From: Neopusillimonas maritima
GTDB lineage: Bacteria; Pseudomonadota; Gammaproteobacteria; Burkholderiales; Burkholderiaceae_B
DNA length: 64,000 nt
Assembly: GCF_040930455.2 (NCBI RefSeq)
Contig: NZ_CP170494.1
Reading direction: 5' to 3' (one strand)
Shown here: in pieces, positions 46,680-54,215 of the stretch
How positions within the stretch are numbered: position 1 is the first letter of the stretch
Layout of the letters: every line of letters starts with the position of its first letter
The notes under the pieces: generated by a model
Told to the model about the DNA's origin: nothing
What the model saw: only the letters and a program-made list of their open reading frames with translations
Database searches by the model: none
Made by a program: the position numbers and the translations under genes

Positions 46680-47020
46680 GTTCAACGCCAAACACGGAAC
46701 AGATTCTGGCGCGCCTGGCCGACACCCTGGAAAGCCGCCTGCCGCAAAACGGCGGCGACCCAAACGCATCGTATACTGCCAAGTTATTGGCTAAAGGGCC
46801 CGATGCGTTCCTGAAGAAAATCGGCGAAGAAGCCACCGAACTGGTCATGGCCGCCAAAGACAACGACCGCGACAAAATTGTGTATGAAACCGCCGACTTA
46901 TGGTTTCATACCCTCGTGGCATTGGCGCATTACAATGTGCGGCCCGAAGATATTCTGAATGAACTGGCGCGACGCGAAGGCGTATCGGGCCTGGAAGAAA
47001 AGGCAAAGCGAGGCGCTTAA
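46676..47020 (+). CDS. hisE: Phosphoribosyl-ATP pyrophosphatase
   Basis: A 114-aa MazG-like pyrophosphohydrolase. Signature KIGEEATELVMAAKDNDRDKIVYETADLWFHTLVAL carries the acidic metal ligands. It converts PR-ATP to PR-AMP. The ATG overlaps the hisI stop. A much longer reading in the same frame runs inside hisI and is not the start. It is last in the his cluster. Confidence 0.95.
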   Translation: MSSTPNTEQILARLADTLESRLPQNGGDPNASYTAKLLAKGPDAFLKKIGEEATELVMAAKDNDRDKIVYETADLWFHTLVALAHYNVRPEDILNELARREGVSGLEEKAKRGA

Positions 47021-47147
47021 CCCGCCCAAAAAATATACAGCATACTATCGCATTCCCTACCCTTTTACCTGCCACGCACTTCGGTAGAATGGTTAGAATG
47101 AGTAGATAAACAAATGTGCAGCAACCTGCTGCCTTACGGAGATTGAA

Positions 47148-47387
47148 ATGGGTAGTTTCAGCATTTGGCACTGGCTTATTGTTCTGGTTATTGTGGCCCT
47201 GGTGTTCGGTACCAAAAAACTGCGCAACATGGGTGAAGACTTGGGCGGCGCCGTTAAAGGCTTCAAGAAAGGCATGAACGACGCCAACAGCGAAGGCGAG
47301 CAAAACAAAAAGCCTGAAGCCGTTACTCAAAAGACCGAAGACAGCGACACCATCGACGTTCAGGCCAAAGAAAAGAAAGACGCGTAA
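47148..47387 (+). CDS. tatA: Twin-arginine translocase subunit TatA
   Basis: A 79-aa protein with a short N-terminal membrane helix (IWHWLIVLVIVALVFG), the FG hinge, an amphipathic helix KKLRNMGEDLGGAVKGFKKGM and a charged tail. It forms the Tat pore with TatBC. ATG is behind TACGGAG. It lies 127 nt after hisE and 6 nt before tatB. Confidence 0.96.
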   Translation: MGSFSIWHWLIVLVIVALVFGTKKLRNMGEDLGGAVKGFKKGMNDANSEGEQNKKPEAVTQKTEDSDTIDVQAKEKKDA

Positions 47388-47393
47388 ACCGCC

Positions 47394-47825
47394 ATGTTTG
47401 GTCTGAGCTTCACCGAACTCATGATCATCGGCGTGGTTGCGCTGCTGGTCATCGGCCCCGAGCGCCTGCCCAATGTGGCCCGCACCGTGGGCCACCTGCT
47501 GGGTCGCGCACAACGTTACGTAAACGACGTGAAAACCGACATCAAGCGTGAAATGGATTCCGCTGAAATCGGCAGCCTGAAAGGCCAGATTGAAGACGCC
47601 GCCAAATCGGTGCGCAGCTCGGTCGACGACGCCGGCAACACCATTCGCAACCCGCTTGAAGAAGCCAAAAAGGCGCTGCAAGACACCGAACAAACACTGA
47701 AAGAAACCGAACAGTCGATCGACTCTTCGATTCGCAGCAAGCAAAGCGAACCCTCGAGCGATAAAGCCACAAGCGCGCCGCCCGACGACACCGCAGGCAC
47801 CAAGAAAAACGGAACTGAAACGTGA
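47394..47825 (+). CDS. tatB: Twin-arginine translocase subunit TatB
   Basis: A 143-aa protein: MFGLSFTELMIIGVVALLVIGPERLPNVART is the helix-hinge region with the conserved Pro-Glu-Arg-Leu-Pro. It is followed by a long charged amphipathic region and a Ser/Asp-rich tail. It recognises Tat signal peptides with TatC. It overlaps tatC by 4 nt (GTGA). Confidence 0.95.
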   Translation: MFGLSFTELMIIGVVALLVIGPERLPNVARTVGHLLGRAQRYVNDVKTDIKREMDSAEIGSLKGQIEDAAKSVRSSVDDAGNTIRNPLEEAKKALQDTEQTLKETEQSIDSSIRSKQSEPSSDKATSAPPDDTAGTKKNGTET

Positions 47826-48583
47826 CAGCCGAAGAAGAAAGCAATTCCGAATCCTTCGTCTCGCACCTTATCGAGCTTCGCACGCGCCTGATTCGCGCGG
47901 TTGGTGCCATTCTGGGCATCTTTATTATTCTGTTCCTGTATCCAGGGCCTTCGTTTCTGTACGACGTTCTGGCACAGCCCATGCTGGCCACGCTGCCTAC
48001 CGGCACCCGCATGATCGCCACCGGCGTCATCACGCCCTTCATGGTGCCGGTTAAAGTTGCGCTGCTTACCGCCTTTGTGCTGGCCTTACCCATTGTGCTG
48101 TATCAGGCCTGGGCGTTTGTCGCCCCAGGGCTGTACAAACACGAACAAAAACTGGCGCTACCGCTCATTTTTTCGGGTACGGTGCTGTTTTTGCTGGGCA
48201 TGGCTTTTTGCTACTTCGTCGTCTTCAAAACCGTCTTTGAATTCATCGCGGGCTTTGCACCGCAGTCGATTACCCCTGCGCCCGATATCGAAGCCTACGT
48301 CAGTTTCGTCATTACCATGTTCATGGCCTTCGGCATTACCTTCGAAGTGCCGGTTGCAGTGGTGCTGTTGGTAAAAAGCGGTATTGTCAGCGTGCAAAAG
48401 CTGCGCAGTGCACGTGGGTATGTGGTTGTGGGGGCCTTCGTTATTGCCGCCATTGTTACCCCACCCGACGTTATCAGCCAATTCATGTTGGCCGTGCCCC
48501 TATGTGTGCTGTATGAAGTGGGGCTGCTGGTCGCTTCAAGAATGAAGCCTTCGGAACGCGAAAAAGAAGCCGACGACGAATAG
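47822..48583 (+). CDS. tatC: Twin-arginine translocase subunit TatC
   Basis: A 253-aa membrane protein with six hydrophobic segments, starting with the conserved SHLIELRTRLIRA motif, plus YQAWAFVAPGLYKHE, and FGITFEVPV. It is the receptor for twin-arginine signal peptides. The start is GTG. The binding protein at 61383-62639 has a twin-arginine-like signal and could be a client. Confidence 0.96.
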   Translation: MTAEEESNSESFVSHLIELRTRLIRAVGAILGIFIILFLYPGPSFLYDVLAQPMLATLPTGTRMIATGVITPFMVPVKVALLTAFVLALPIVLYQAWAFVAPGLYKHEQKLALPLIFSGTVLFLLGMAFCYFVVFKTVFEFIAGFAPQSITPAPDIEAYVSFVITMFMAFGITFEVPVAVVLLVKSGIVSVQKLRSARGYVVVGAFVIAAIVTPPDVISQFMLAVPLCVLYEVGLLVASRMKPSEREKEADDE

Positions 48584-48634
48584 CTCAAAAATGCGCTGAA
48601 CTGTACGCTTTACAATTAAAAAATTAAAAGGCTT

Positions 48635-48658
48635 GTACCCTGTATCGATACAGGGTAC
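48635..48658. promoter_or_regulatory. Perfect 24-bp palindrome: probable higBA operator
   Basis: GTACCCTGTATC-GATACAGGGTAC is a perfect palindrome ending 8 nt before the higB ATG, in an AT-rich promoter-like stretch. Antitoxin operators of HigBA operons are palindromes in this position, so autorepression by HigA is likely. The centre TATCGATA recurs at 49497-49510. Confidence 0.75.
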
Positions 48659-48666
48659 TATATAAC

Positions 48667-48957
48667 ATGATTAGAACGTTCCGCGATCAATGGCTGGATG
48701 ATTATTACTTTCAGGGAATAAGATCACCCAATATACCGAGCCTTATTGAAAACGCACTAAAACGCAAACTTGATATTCTTCATATTGCAGTAGGCGAAAA
48801 AGATTTAAGGACACCCCCGGGAAATCGCTTCGAACATCTTGAAGGTAAGTTGAAAGGTTGGTGTTCAATTCGTGTGAACAAGCAATACCGCTTGATATTT
48901 CAATGGAGCTCAGGCGAGGCTAGTGGGGTTTATCTTGATCCTCATACGTACAGATAA
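48667..48957 (+). CDS. higB: HigB-like RelE-superfamily mRNA interferase toxin
   Basis: A 96-aa toxin of the plasmid-maintenance killer (HigB/RelE) family. It begins MIRTFRDQWLDDYYF and has a LDILHIA strand, PGNRFEHLEGKLKGWCSIRVN, KQYRLIFQW, and ends DPHTYR, with the Arg/His catalytic surface typical for ribosome-dependent mRNA cleavage. The antitoxin follows 12 nt downstream, giving the toxin-first order typical of higBA. Composition is AT-richer than neighbours, suggesting horizontal acquisition. Confidence 0.92.
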   Translation: MIRTFRDQWLDDYYFQGIRSPNIPSLIENALKRKLDILHIAVGEKDLRTPPGNRFEHLEGKLKGWCSIRVNKQYRLIFQWSSGEASGVYLDPHTYR

Positions 48958-48969
48958 GAGGTAACACTT

Positions 48970-49287
48970 ATGGTTGAAGCATTGAAAATTCCGGCTCATC
49001 AACCTACCAGTGTGGGCACTATGCTTAAAAAAGAATTTCTGGAGCCTTTGGGAATTACACAAGGCGAACTGGCAAAAGCAATGGGAGTTGGCCGTAAAAC
49101 CGTTAATGAACTATGTGGAGGTCGGCGTGGGATCACGGCCGACACCGCGTTCTTACTCGCAAAGGTTTTGGGGACTACACCCGATTTTTGGCTAAACTTG
49201 CAAGTCATTAATGATATGTGGCTAGCGAAACATAATGAAGTTTTGGCACACAAAATAGAACAAGCAAAGCCGCTAGTGGCCGCATAA
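48970..49287 (+). CDS. higA: HigA-like antitoxin with XRE helix-turn-helix
   Basis: A 105-aa XRE-family protein. The helix-turn-helix segment is GITQGELAKAMGVGRKTVNELCGGRRG, followed by TADTAFLLAKVLGTTPDFWLNLQ, the HigA/VapI signature. It neutralises HigB and represses the operon via the upstream palindrome. A terminator follows at 49336-49373. Confidence 0.93.
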   Translation: MVEALKIPAHQPTSVGTMLKKEFLEPLGITQGELAKAMGVGRKTVNELCGGRRGITADTAFLLAKVLGTTPDFWLNLQVINDMWLAKHNEVLAHKIEQAKPLVAA

Positions 49288-49335
49288 CCATAGCGCATTG
49301 TTTGCGCAAATAAACGAATTCGTATCTCTTTTATT

Positions 49336-49373
49336 CGGCCCCAATAACGCCAGTTTTGGGGCCGTTTTCTTTT
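49336..49373 (+). terminator. Rho-independent terminator of higBA
   Basis: CGGCCCCAA (49336-49344) and TTGGGGCCG (49356-49364) form a 9-bp GC-rich stem with an 11-nt loop, followed by TTTTCTTTT. It lies 49 nt after higA. Confidence 0.8.
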
Positions 49374-49459
49374 GCTTTTCAAGCAAACATTCAGTGAACT
49401 TAAGCTGAGTTATCCATAAGGTTTTACCCTAATAAACAGCCCGAAATGGCCTCTTTCCA

Positions 49460-49489
49460 TTGACAGGAAGGGGCTATTTTACTTATCAT
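49460..49489 (+). promoter_or_regulatory. Sigma70-like promoter of the DUF1116-oxygenase operon
   Basis: TTGACA (49460-49465, perfect -35) is followed after 18 nt by TATCAT (49484-49489, five of six matches to -10). The start point would be near 49496, just at the palindrome 49497-49510, leaving a leader of about 165 nt before the DUF1116 gene. Confidence 0.6.
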
Positions 49490-49496
49490 ATATAGG

Positions 49497-49510
49497 TACT
49501 ATCGATAGTA
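49497..49510. promoter_or_regulatory. 14-bp palindrome at the predicted transcription start, possible operator
   Basis: TACTATCGATAGTA is a perfect palindrome, with an extra GATAGTA half at 49512-49518. It lies immediately downstream of the predicted -10. The core TATCGATA is the same as in the higBA operator. Repressor identity is unknown; HigA is a candidate. Confidence 0.5.
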
Positions 49511-49543
49511 AGATAGTATAACACGACGTTAGCACAATCGCAA

Positions 49544-49660
49544 ATGTTTTTTACGGCGAATTGTGTGGCGCATGTGTTGAAACGACTGTGTGTAATGAAA
49601 CGAGCAGCATTCAGGCAGTACCGGCCATCGCTTCTGCGATGGCCGCTTTCAGGGGGTTAA
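49544..49660 (+). CDS. Possible 38-aa leader peptide upstream of DUF1116 gene
   Basis: A small frame begins at ATG 49544 and ends with TAA directly abutting the DUF1116 ATG (TAAATG). It would lie in the leader of the promoter at 49460-49489. Its 3' part contains the 10-bp hairpin at 49622-49645. The product is basic and resembles no known family. No strong RBS precedes it, so it may be chance. If real, it would couple translation to the next gene. The 49288-49660 gap otherwise holds the higBA terminator, promoter and palindrome. Confidence 0.3.
   Translation: MFFTANCVAHVLKRLCVMKRAAFRQYRPSLLRWPLSGG
49622..49645 (+). promoter_or_regulatory. Leader hairpin just before the DUF1116 RBS
   Basis: CGGCCATCGC (49622-49631), loop TTCT, GCGATGGCCG (49636-49645): a perfect 10-bp stem ending 15 nt before the ATG, next to the RBS AGGGGG. 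It is followed by only a short T stretch, so an attenuator or mRNA-stability element is possible. Confidence 0.45.
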
Positions 49661-50731
49661 ATGAGCAATACAGCACAACTAACACGTATGGTTCGCCTAG
49701 GCGAGGCCTTGCCAAACCTACCCGAACAGGCACTGTTCCACGCCGGGCCACCTTACAAAGAAAGCCCGCCAGACGCGGTATTGAACGCAGCGGCGCAAGC
49801 CGCCGTCATGGAAGGATGGGCCACCGACACCGACGCCGCGCGCGGCTTGCTTTTGCAATCGCCGCCGGCCATTAAATTGCTGCCGGCGCAAGATCACGGC
49901 CTGGTCGTTCCATTAGCCCAAGTAGCCGGGCCCTCCACCTGGTGTGTTGAAGTGGGCAACGAAGCATTGAAGGTGTACTCACCGGTTAGCGAAGGGCCTG
50001 CACCCGCATTGCGGTTCGGCTCCATCGACCCCCTATGCCGCGAACGCGCACAGAATGACTGCAAGCAATTCGCCGACCACATCAACCCTTTGTTGGAAAA
50101 CGCGCCCATTCATCCGGAAGCGCTGATGCAGCAGGCCCTGCAATTGGGTGACGACGGCCACGCAATTGTGAGCGCCGGAACAAAACTATGGGTCAACGCA
50201 CTTGAAAAGCTACCCGACGCCACCCGTGAAAAAATCCTGACCAATGCCGGCTTCGCACTCACCACCTGGATGGCCTATTGCAGTTGGAAGCTGCACACCT
50301 CTTCCAGCGCCATTAACGCCATTGGCGCCAACGGCATTGAGTTCGGCGTGAAATTCAAAAACACAAACGAATGGATCACGGTCAGCGCACCGCCGCCCAG
50401 CGGCCCCCGCTTCAAGCCCGATCATCCGGCACAAGCCCTGGGTGCCATCGGCGATAGCGCCGTGGTCGACGCCTGCGGCTATGGCGGGCAGGCATTGAAA
50501 AACGCCCCTACGCTGCTGACCGAATGGAAAGACTACCTGCCAGACGATGCCACGACACGGCCAGACCACATTCTTTGCCCTGAAAGCGGTTGCATCGACC
50601 CGGCGCGCATCCAGGCAGCTCGCCTTGCTCCCATCATCAACCTGGCCATTCTTGATCGTCAGGGCGCCGATACCCCGATTGGCCGCGGCCATTACTGCCC
50701 GCCGCTTTCCGTCTTTCAACAACCTTCTTAA
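49661..50731 (+). CDS. DUF1116 (YlbE/AllG-like) protein
   Basis: A 356-aa protein. Segments match DUF1116: LFHAGPP, AAVMEGWA, KLLPAQDHGLVVPLAQVAGP, LQLGDDGHA, INAIGANGIEFGVKF, TVSAPPP, IGDSAVVDACGYGGQAL, and APIINLAILDR...IGRGHYCPP. It is shorter than the YlbE/AllG members I know (about 420-470 aa). The family includes AllG of the oxamate carbamoyltransferase complex in allantoin degradation, but no AllF- or AllH-like gene is present. RBS AGGGGG. It is first in an operon with an SDR and a Rieske monooxygenase. Its activity here is unknown; a carbamoyl or amide reaction is speculation. Confidence 0.75.
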   Translation: MSNTAQLTRMVRLGEALPNLPEQALFHAGPPYKESPPDAVLNAAAQAAVMEGWATDTDAARGLLLQSPPAIKLLPAQDHGLVVPLAQVAGPSTWCVEVGNEALKVYSPVSEGPAPALRFGSIDPLCRERAQNDCKQFADHINPLLENAPIHPEALMQQALQLGDDGHAIVSAGTKLWVNALEKLPDATREKILTNAGFALTTWMAYCSWKLHTSSSAINAIGANGIEFGVKFKNTNEWITVSAPPPSGPRFKPDHPAQALGAIGDSAVVDACGYGGQALKNAPTLLTEWKDYLPDDATTRPDHILCPESGCIDPARIQAARLAPIINLAILDRQGADTPIGRGHYCPPLSVFQQPS

Positions 50732-50743
50732 GCAGGAACAAAA

Positions 50744-51499
50744 ATGACGCTACAGAACAAAGTTGCACTGATCACCGGGGGGGCAATGGGCATTGGCTTT
50801 GCCGTCAGTGAACACCTGGCCGAACAAGGCGCTCGCATTGTGATTGCCGACCTGAACAACGCGCAGGCCGCAGCCGAGAAACTCAAGCAGAAAGGCCATC
50901 AGGCCATCGGCGTGCAAGCCAATGTGGCCGAAGAAGGCGATACGGAACATATGGCAAAGGCCGCCGTCGACGCCTTCGGCCAAATCGATATTTTGGTCAA
51001 CAACGCAGCCATTTTTTCATCGATTCAACAAAAACCGTTTGAACAATTAACCGCGCAGGAATGGCGTTCGCTGGTCGACGTCAACGTTATCGGCCAGTTC
51101 CTTTGCTGCAAAGCCGTGCTACCTGCGTTCAAGGGGCAGGGCGGCGGGCGCATTATCAATATTTCCTCGGGCGTGGCCTTCAAGGGTAACCCGCACATGC
51201 TGCACTACGTTGCCTCCAAAGGCGCCATTGTCTCCATGACACGGGCCCTGGCAACCGAACTGGGGGAACACAACATTCTGGTGAACAGCGTGGCCCCCGG
51301 CTTCACACTGAGCGAAGGCGTGATGAAAAACGCCGAGCTGGCCAAACGCTCATCGCAATTTTCCGTCCGGGGCCGCGCCCTTGCGCGCGACATGCACCCC
51401 AATGATTTAGTGGGTGCCGTGGCATTTTTCGCCGGGCCGGGCTCCGCTTTCATTACCGGGCAAACGCTTGTGGTCGACGGTGGGTCGTACTACCACTAA
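50744..51499 (+). CDS. Short-chain dehydrogenase/reductase (SDR)
   Basis: A 251-aa classical SDR with TGGAMGIG, ADLNNAQAA (Asp after beta-2 suggests NAD), NNAA, catalytic Ser in INISSGVAF, and YVASK. The C-terminal FAGPGSAFITGQTLVVDGG is typical of FabG-like enzymes. It is the second gene of the oxygenase operon, 12 nt after DUF1116. It may oxidise an alcohol produced by the oxygenase. Confidence 0.92.
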   Translation: MTLQNKVALITGGAMGIGFAVSEHLAEQGARIVIADLNNAQAAAEKLKQKGHQAIGVQANVAEEGDTEHMAKAAVDAFGQIDILVNNAAIFSSIQQKPFEQLTAQEWRSLVDVNVIGQFLCCKAVLPAFKGQGGGRIINISSGVAFKGNPHMLHYVASKGAIVSMTRALATELGEHNILVNSVAPGFTLSEGVMKNAELAKRSSQFSVRGRALARDMHPNDLVGAVAFFAGPGSAFITGQTLVVDGGSYYH

Positions 51500-51520
51500 T
51501 GCTTTTAAAGGAGTTAAACA

Positions 51521-52579
51521 ATGGAATTCGTCAAAAATACTTGGTATCCCGTCACCTGGTCAAACGAGGTTGACCGCACACTCACCCGTCATATGATCGC
51601 CAACGAGCCTGTTGTGGTTTTCCGTCGCCAAGACGGCTCGGTTGCCGCGCTTCACGATGCCTGCCCACACCGGCTTGCGCCGCTGTCTTTGGGCACACTG
51701 ATCGACGACGCCATCGAATGCGGCTACCACGGCATGACGTTCGACTGCTCCGGCCAATGTATCCGTATCCCCGGCCAGGAAGTCATTCCCAAAAACGCCA
51801 CAGTGCGCGCCTACCCCATTGAAGAGCGCTACGGCCTGGTGTGGATTTGGCTGGGCGACCCCAAACAAGCCGACATCAGCAAAATGTTCAACGTGCCCCA
51901 GTACGGCCAGGAAGGCTGGCACGCGGTACAAGGCGGCGTTCTGCGCATTGAGTGCAACTATTTAAGCCTGGTTGAAAACCTGCTCGACCCCGCGCACGTC
52001 ACCTTCGTGCACAAGTCCACCCTGGGCACACCCGCGGGCGCATCGATTCCGGTTAACAACGATTACGGCGACAACAGCATTTCCGTATGGCGCTGGATCC
52101 CCGACGCGCCCCCCATCCCTTTATTCGCCAACTTCGCCAAAATGACCGGCCAGGTCGACCGGTGGCACTACTACGACTACACCCCGCCCTGCTTCTTCGA
52201 TATCGACATGGGCACCTGCGCAACCGGTTCCATCAAAGACCCGGAAATGCGTCATACCGGCGTGCAAATGCATTCGTGTCACGTGCTTACCCCGGTTGAT
52301 GACCGCACCGTTTTGCAATATTGGTTTCACGTCCGCAATTTCCGCGTCGACGAACCGGAAATAGACCAGGAGTTGAACGCCGCCCTTGAGTTCGCCTTCA
52401 AGGAAGACAAGATCATTCTGGAACGGATTCAGCAAGAGCAGGAACGCGACCCCAATGCCAAGCAAATCACATTAGGCATTGATGCCGCCCCGCGACGCAT
52501 GCACAAAATGGTTCAAAAATTGATACAGGAGGAACGCCAACACCTAAACACACCCGCAAATGCTGGCGCGGCCACCTAA
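51521..52579 (+). CDS. Rieske non-haem iron monooxygenase (vanillate/dicamba O-demethylase type)
   Basis: A 352-aa oxygenase. The Rieske site is CPHR (C-x-H) with CGYH (C-x2-H), about residues 47-70. The iron site is NLLDPAHVTFVH. The start MEFVKNTWYPVTW and overall length resemble VanA and the dicamba monooxygenase oxygenase DdmC, which remove methyl groups as formaldehyde. Unlike VanAB operons, the downstream partners are a separate ferredoxin and a putidaredoxin-reductase-type flavoprotein, as in the dicamba system. ATG is behind AAAGGAG. The substrate is unknown; formaldehyde release would fit the adhC/fghA genes at 20-22 kb. Confidence 0.88.
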   Translation: MEFVKNTWYPVTWSNEVDRTLTRHMIANEPVVVFRRQDGSVAALHDACPHRLAPLSLGTLIDDAIECGYHGMTFDCSGQCIRIPGQEVIPKNATVRAYPIEERYGLVWIWLGDPKQADISKMFNVPQYGQEGWHAVQGGVLRIECNYLSLVENLLDPAHVTFVHKSTLGTPAGASIPVNNDYGDNSISVWRWIPDAPPIPLFANFAKMTGQVDRWHYYDYTPPCFFDIDMGTCATGSIKDPEMRHTGVQMHSCHVLTPVDDRTVLQYWFHVRNFRVDEPEIDQELNAALEFAFKEDKIILERIQQEQERDPNAKQITLGIDAAPRRMHKMVQKLIQEERQHLNTPANAGAAT

Positions 52580-52636
52580 CCACATTAGGCTGCGTCATTT
52601 CAACTGAAGCTTTCCAAAAACCATCAGGAGACAACC

Positions 52637-53794
52637 ATGAAAACCATGGGAATCAAAGCTTTAATCAGTGTCATTTCAATCATGGGTGCCGCGCAAGTGG
52701 CCCACGCCGCCGACGTCATCAAGATTGGCGTCAATCAACCGCTAACAGGCGTGGTGGCGGCCGCCGGCACCTTTGTTACAGAAGGCGCCAAAATTGCCGC
52801 AGCCGAAATCAACGAAAACGGCGGCGTTCTGGGCAAGAAACTGGAACTTGTTATTGAAGATAACAAAAGCAACCCTACCGAAGCCTCGAACGTGACCGAA
52901 AAACTGATCGTGCGCGATAAAGTGCCTGCGATCATGGGTGCCTGGAGCTCCACTTACACCCTGGCCTCCATGCCCAAACTCATGGAATACCGCATTCCCA
53001 TGCTGGTTGAAACCGCCAGCTCGTCGAAAATAACCAAACAGGGCAACCCCTACGTTTTCCGCATTAGCCCTACCAGCGCCATGGAAGCGGCCAGTTTTGC
53101 CGATCGCGTCAAACCCATGGGCATCACCAAAGTTGATTTCCTGGTGGTGAATAACGACTGGGGCCTGGGCGCAGCCCAAGCCTACGGCGAAATGCTCAAA
53201 GCCCAGGGTGTTGAAGTGGGCGAAACGCACATTATGGACGCCGCCGCACAAGACATGACATCGCAGCTTGCCGCCATCAAGCACGCCAAAAAGCAGCCCA
53301 GTCATGTATTTCTAACCAGCGGAACCGAGCAAATTACCCTGGTGGCCAAGCAAGCCGAGGCCTTGGGTATCGACGTGCCGTTCATTACAACAGGCGGCAT
53401 CATGCCCCAGCAACTGATCGACCAGGCAGGGAAAGCGGCCAACAACACCTACCACGTCATGTTCTTTGTGCCCTGGTTCCCCGACGCCACTCTGAACCCT
53501 GAAGCGGCACGCGGCTTTGTCGAGCAATGGGCAAAAATGGGCCTCGACCCAGCCGGCTCACCTGAGGGCGCACGCGGCTACGACGGCATTTACACGCTTG
53601 CCGCCGCCATTGAAAAGGCCGGTGAAGCAGACCCTGCAAAAATCCAGGCGGCACTTTGGAAAACCGAAATCGACGGGCTGACGGGACACGTTAAGTTCAA
53701 CAAAGACGGCCCGGCAGGCAAGGAAAGCGGCCAGAGCGTTCCCATGACCTATCTGGTCAAGATCGAAGACGGCAAGATCCTTAATACCGACTAA
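52637..53794 (+). CDS. ABC transporter substrate-binding protein (Liv/type-1 fold), in oxygenase operon
   Basis: A 385-aa protein with a signal peptide ending AAQVAHA, mature start ADVIKIGVNQPLTGVVAAAG. It is paralogous to the protein at 22352-23512, sharing LIVRDKVP, PYVFRISPT, VVNNDWGLG and KESGQS. It is embedded between the oxygenase and its ferredoxin, with no permease or ATPase in the operon. ATG is behind CAGGAG. It probably captures the oxygenase substrate for a shared Liv transporter. Confidence 0.9.
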   Translation: MKTMGIKALISVISIMGAAQVAHAADVIKIGVNQPLTGVVAAAGTFVTEGAKIAAAEINENGGVLGKKLELVIEDNKSNPTEASNVTEKLIVRDKVPAIMGAWSSTYTLASMPKLMEYRIPMLVETASSSKITKQGNPYVFRISPTSAMEAASFADRVKPMGITKVDFLVVNNDWGLGAAQAYGEMLKAQGVEVGETHIMDAAAQDMTSQLAAIKHAKKQPSHVFLTSGTEQITLVAKQAEALGIDVPFITTGGIMPQQLIDQAGKAANNTYHVMFFVPWFPDATLNPEAARGFVEQWAKMGLDPAGSPEGARGYDGIYTLAAAIEKAGEADPAKIQAALWKTEIDGLTGHVKFNKDGPAGKESGQSVPMTYLVKIEDGKILNTD

Positions 53795-53822
53795 CCCCCT
53801 TACCCAACCTTACTTTTAGCCA

Positions 53823-53857
53823 CCCCACGCATGCGCCCCAAGCGCATTCGCGTGGGG
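53823..53857 (+). other. Intra-operon hairpin between binding protein and ferredoxin genes
   Basis: CCCCACGC plus ATGCGC (53823-53836) pair with GCGCAT (53842-53847) and GCGTGGGG (53850-53857), a 14-bp stem with a 2-nt bulge and 5-nt loop. No T run follows. It probably sets the relative mRNA level of the binding protein versus the ferredoxin. Confidence 0.55.
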
Positions 53858-53878
53858 CCTTCCAAGGAACCCTCATTC

Positions 53879-54202
53879 ATGATCCGTATTCATTATGTCG
53901 ACCCCGACGGCAACACAACCACGCTTAACGTCCCCGACGGCCAGAACCTCATGCAGGCGGCGGTGCAAAACGGTATTGACGGCATTGTGGGGGAATGCGG
54001 CGGCTCGCTGGTATGCGCCACCTGTCATTGCTATGTTGACCCCGCCCGACTGTCTGAACTGAACCCTCCCACGGAAGAAGAGCTGGAACTGCTTGAAGAA
54101 GTAGCCGCACAAAGAAAAGACAACAGCCGGCTGTCGTGCCAGATAAAGGCGTCTGCAGCACTCGACAACCTAAGCATCACCCTCCCTGAAACCCAATATT
54201 AA
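53879..54202 (+). CDS. [2Fe-2S] ferredoxin, adrenodoxin/putidaredoxin type
   Basis: A 107-aa ferredoxin with C-x5-C-x2-C in GECGGSLVCATCHCYV and the final Cys in RLSCQIKAS, the adrenodoxin/putidaredoxin/terpredoxin pattern. It carries electrons from the reductase encoded next to the Rieske oxygenase upstream. I chose the ATG at the family start (MIRIHYVDPDG); an in-frame ATG 48 nt upstream lies inside the hairpin. Confidence 0.93.
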   Translation: MIRIHYVDPDGNTTTLNVPDGQNLMQAAVQNGIDGIVGECGGSLVCATCHCYVDPARLSELNPPTEEELELLEEVAAQRKDNSRLSCQIKASAALDNLSITLPETQY

Positions 54203-54215
54203 CTATTTCATCCCC

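Noticed and set aside
49288..49660. Hidden gene or tRNA in the longest gap
   Set aside because: I found only the higBA terminator, a promoter, a palindrome, a leader hairpin and a weak 38-codon frame. No cloverleaf is evident.
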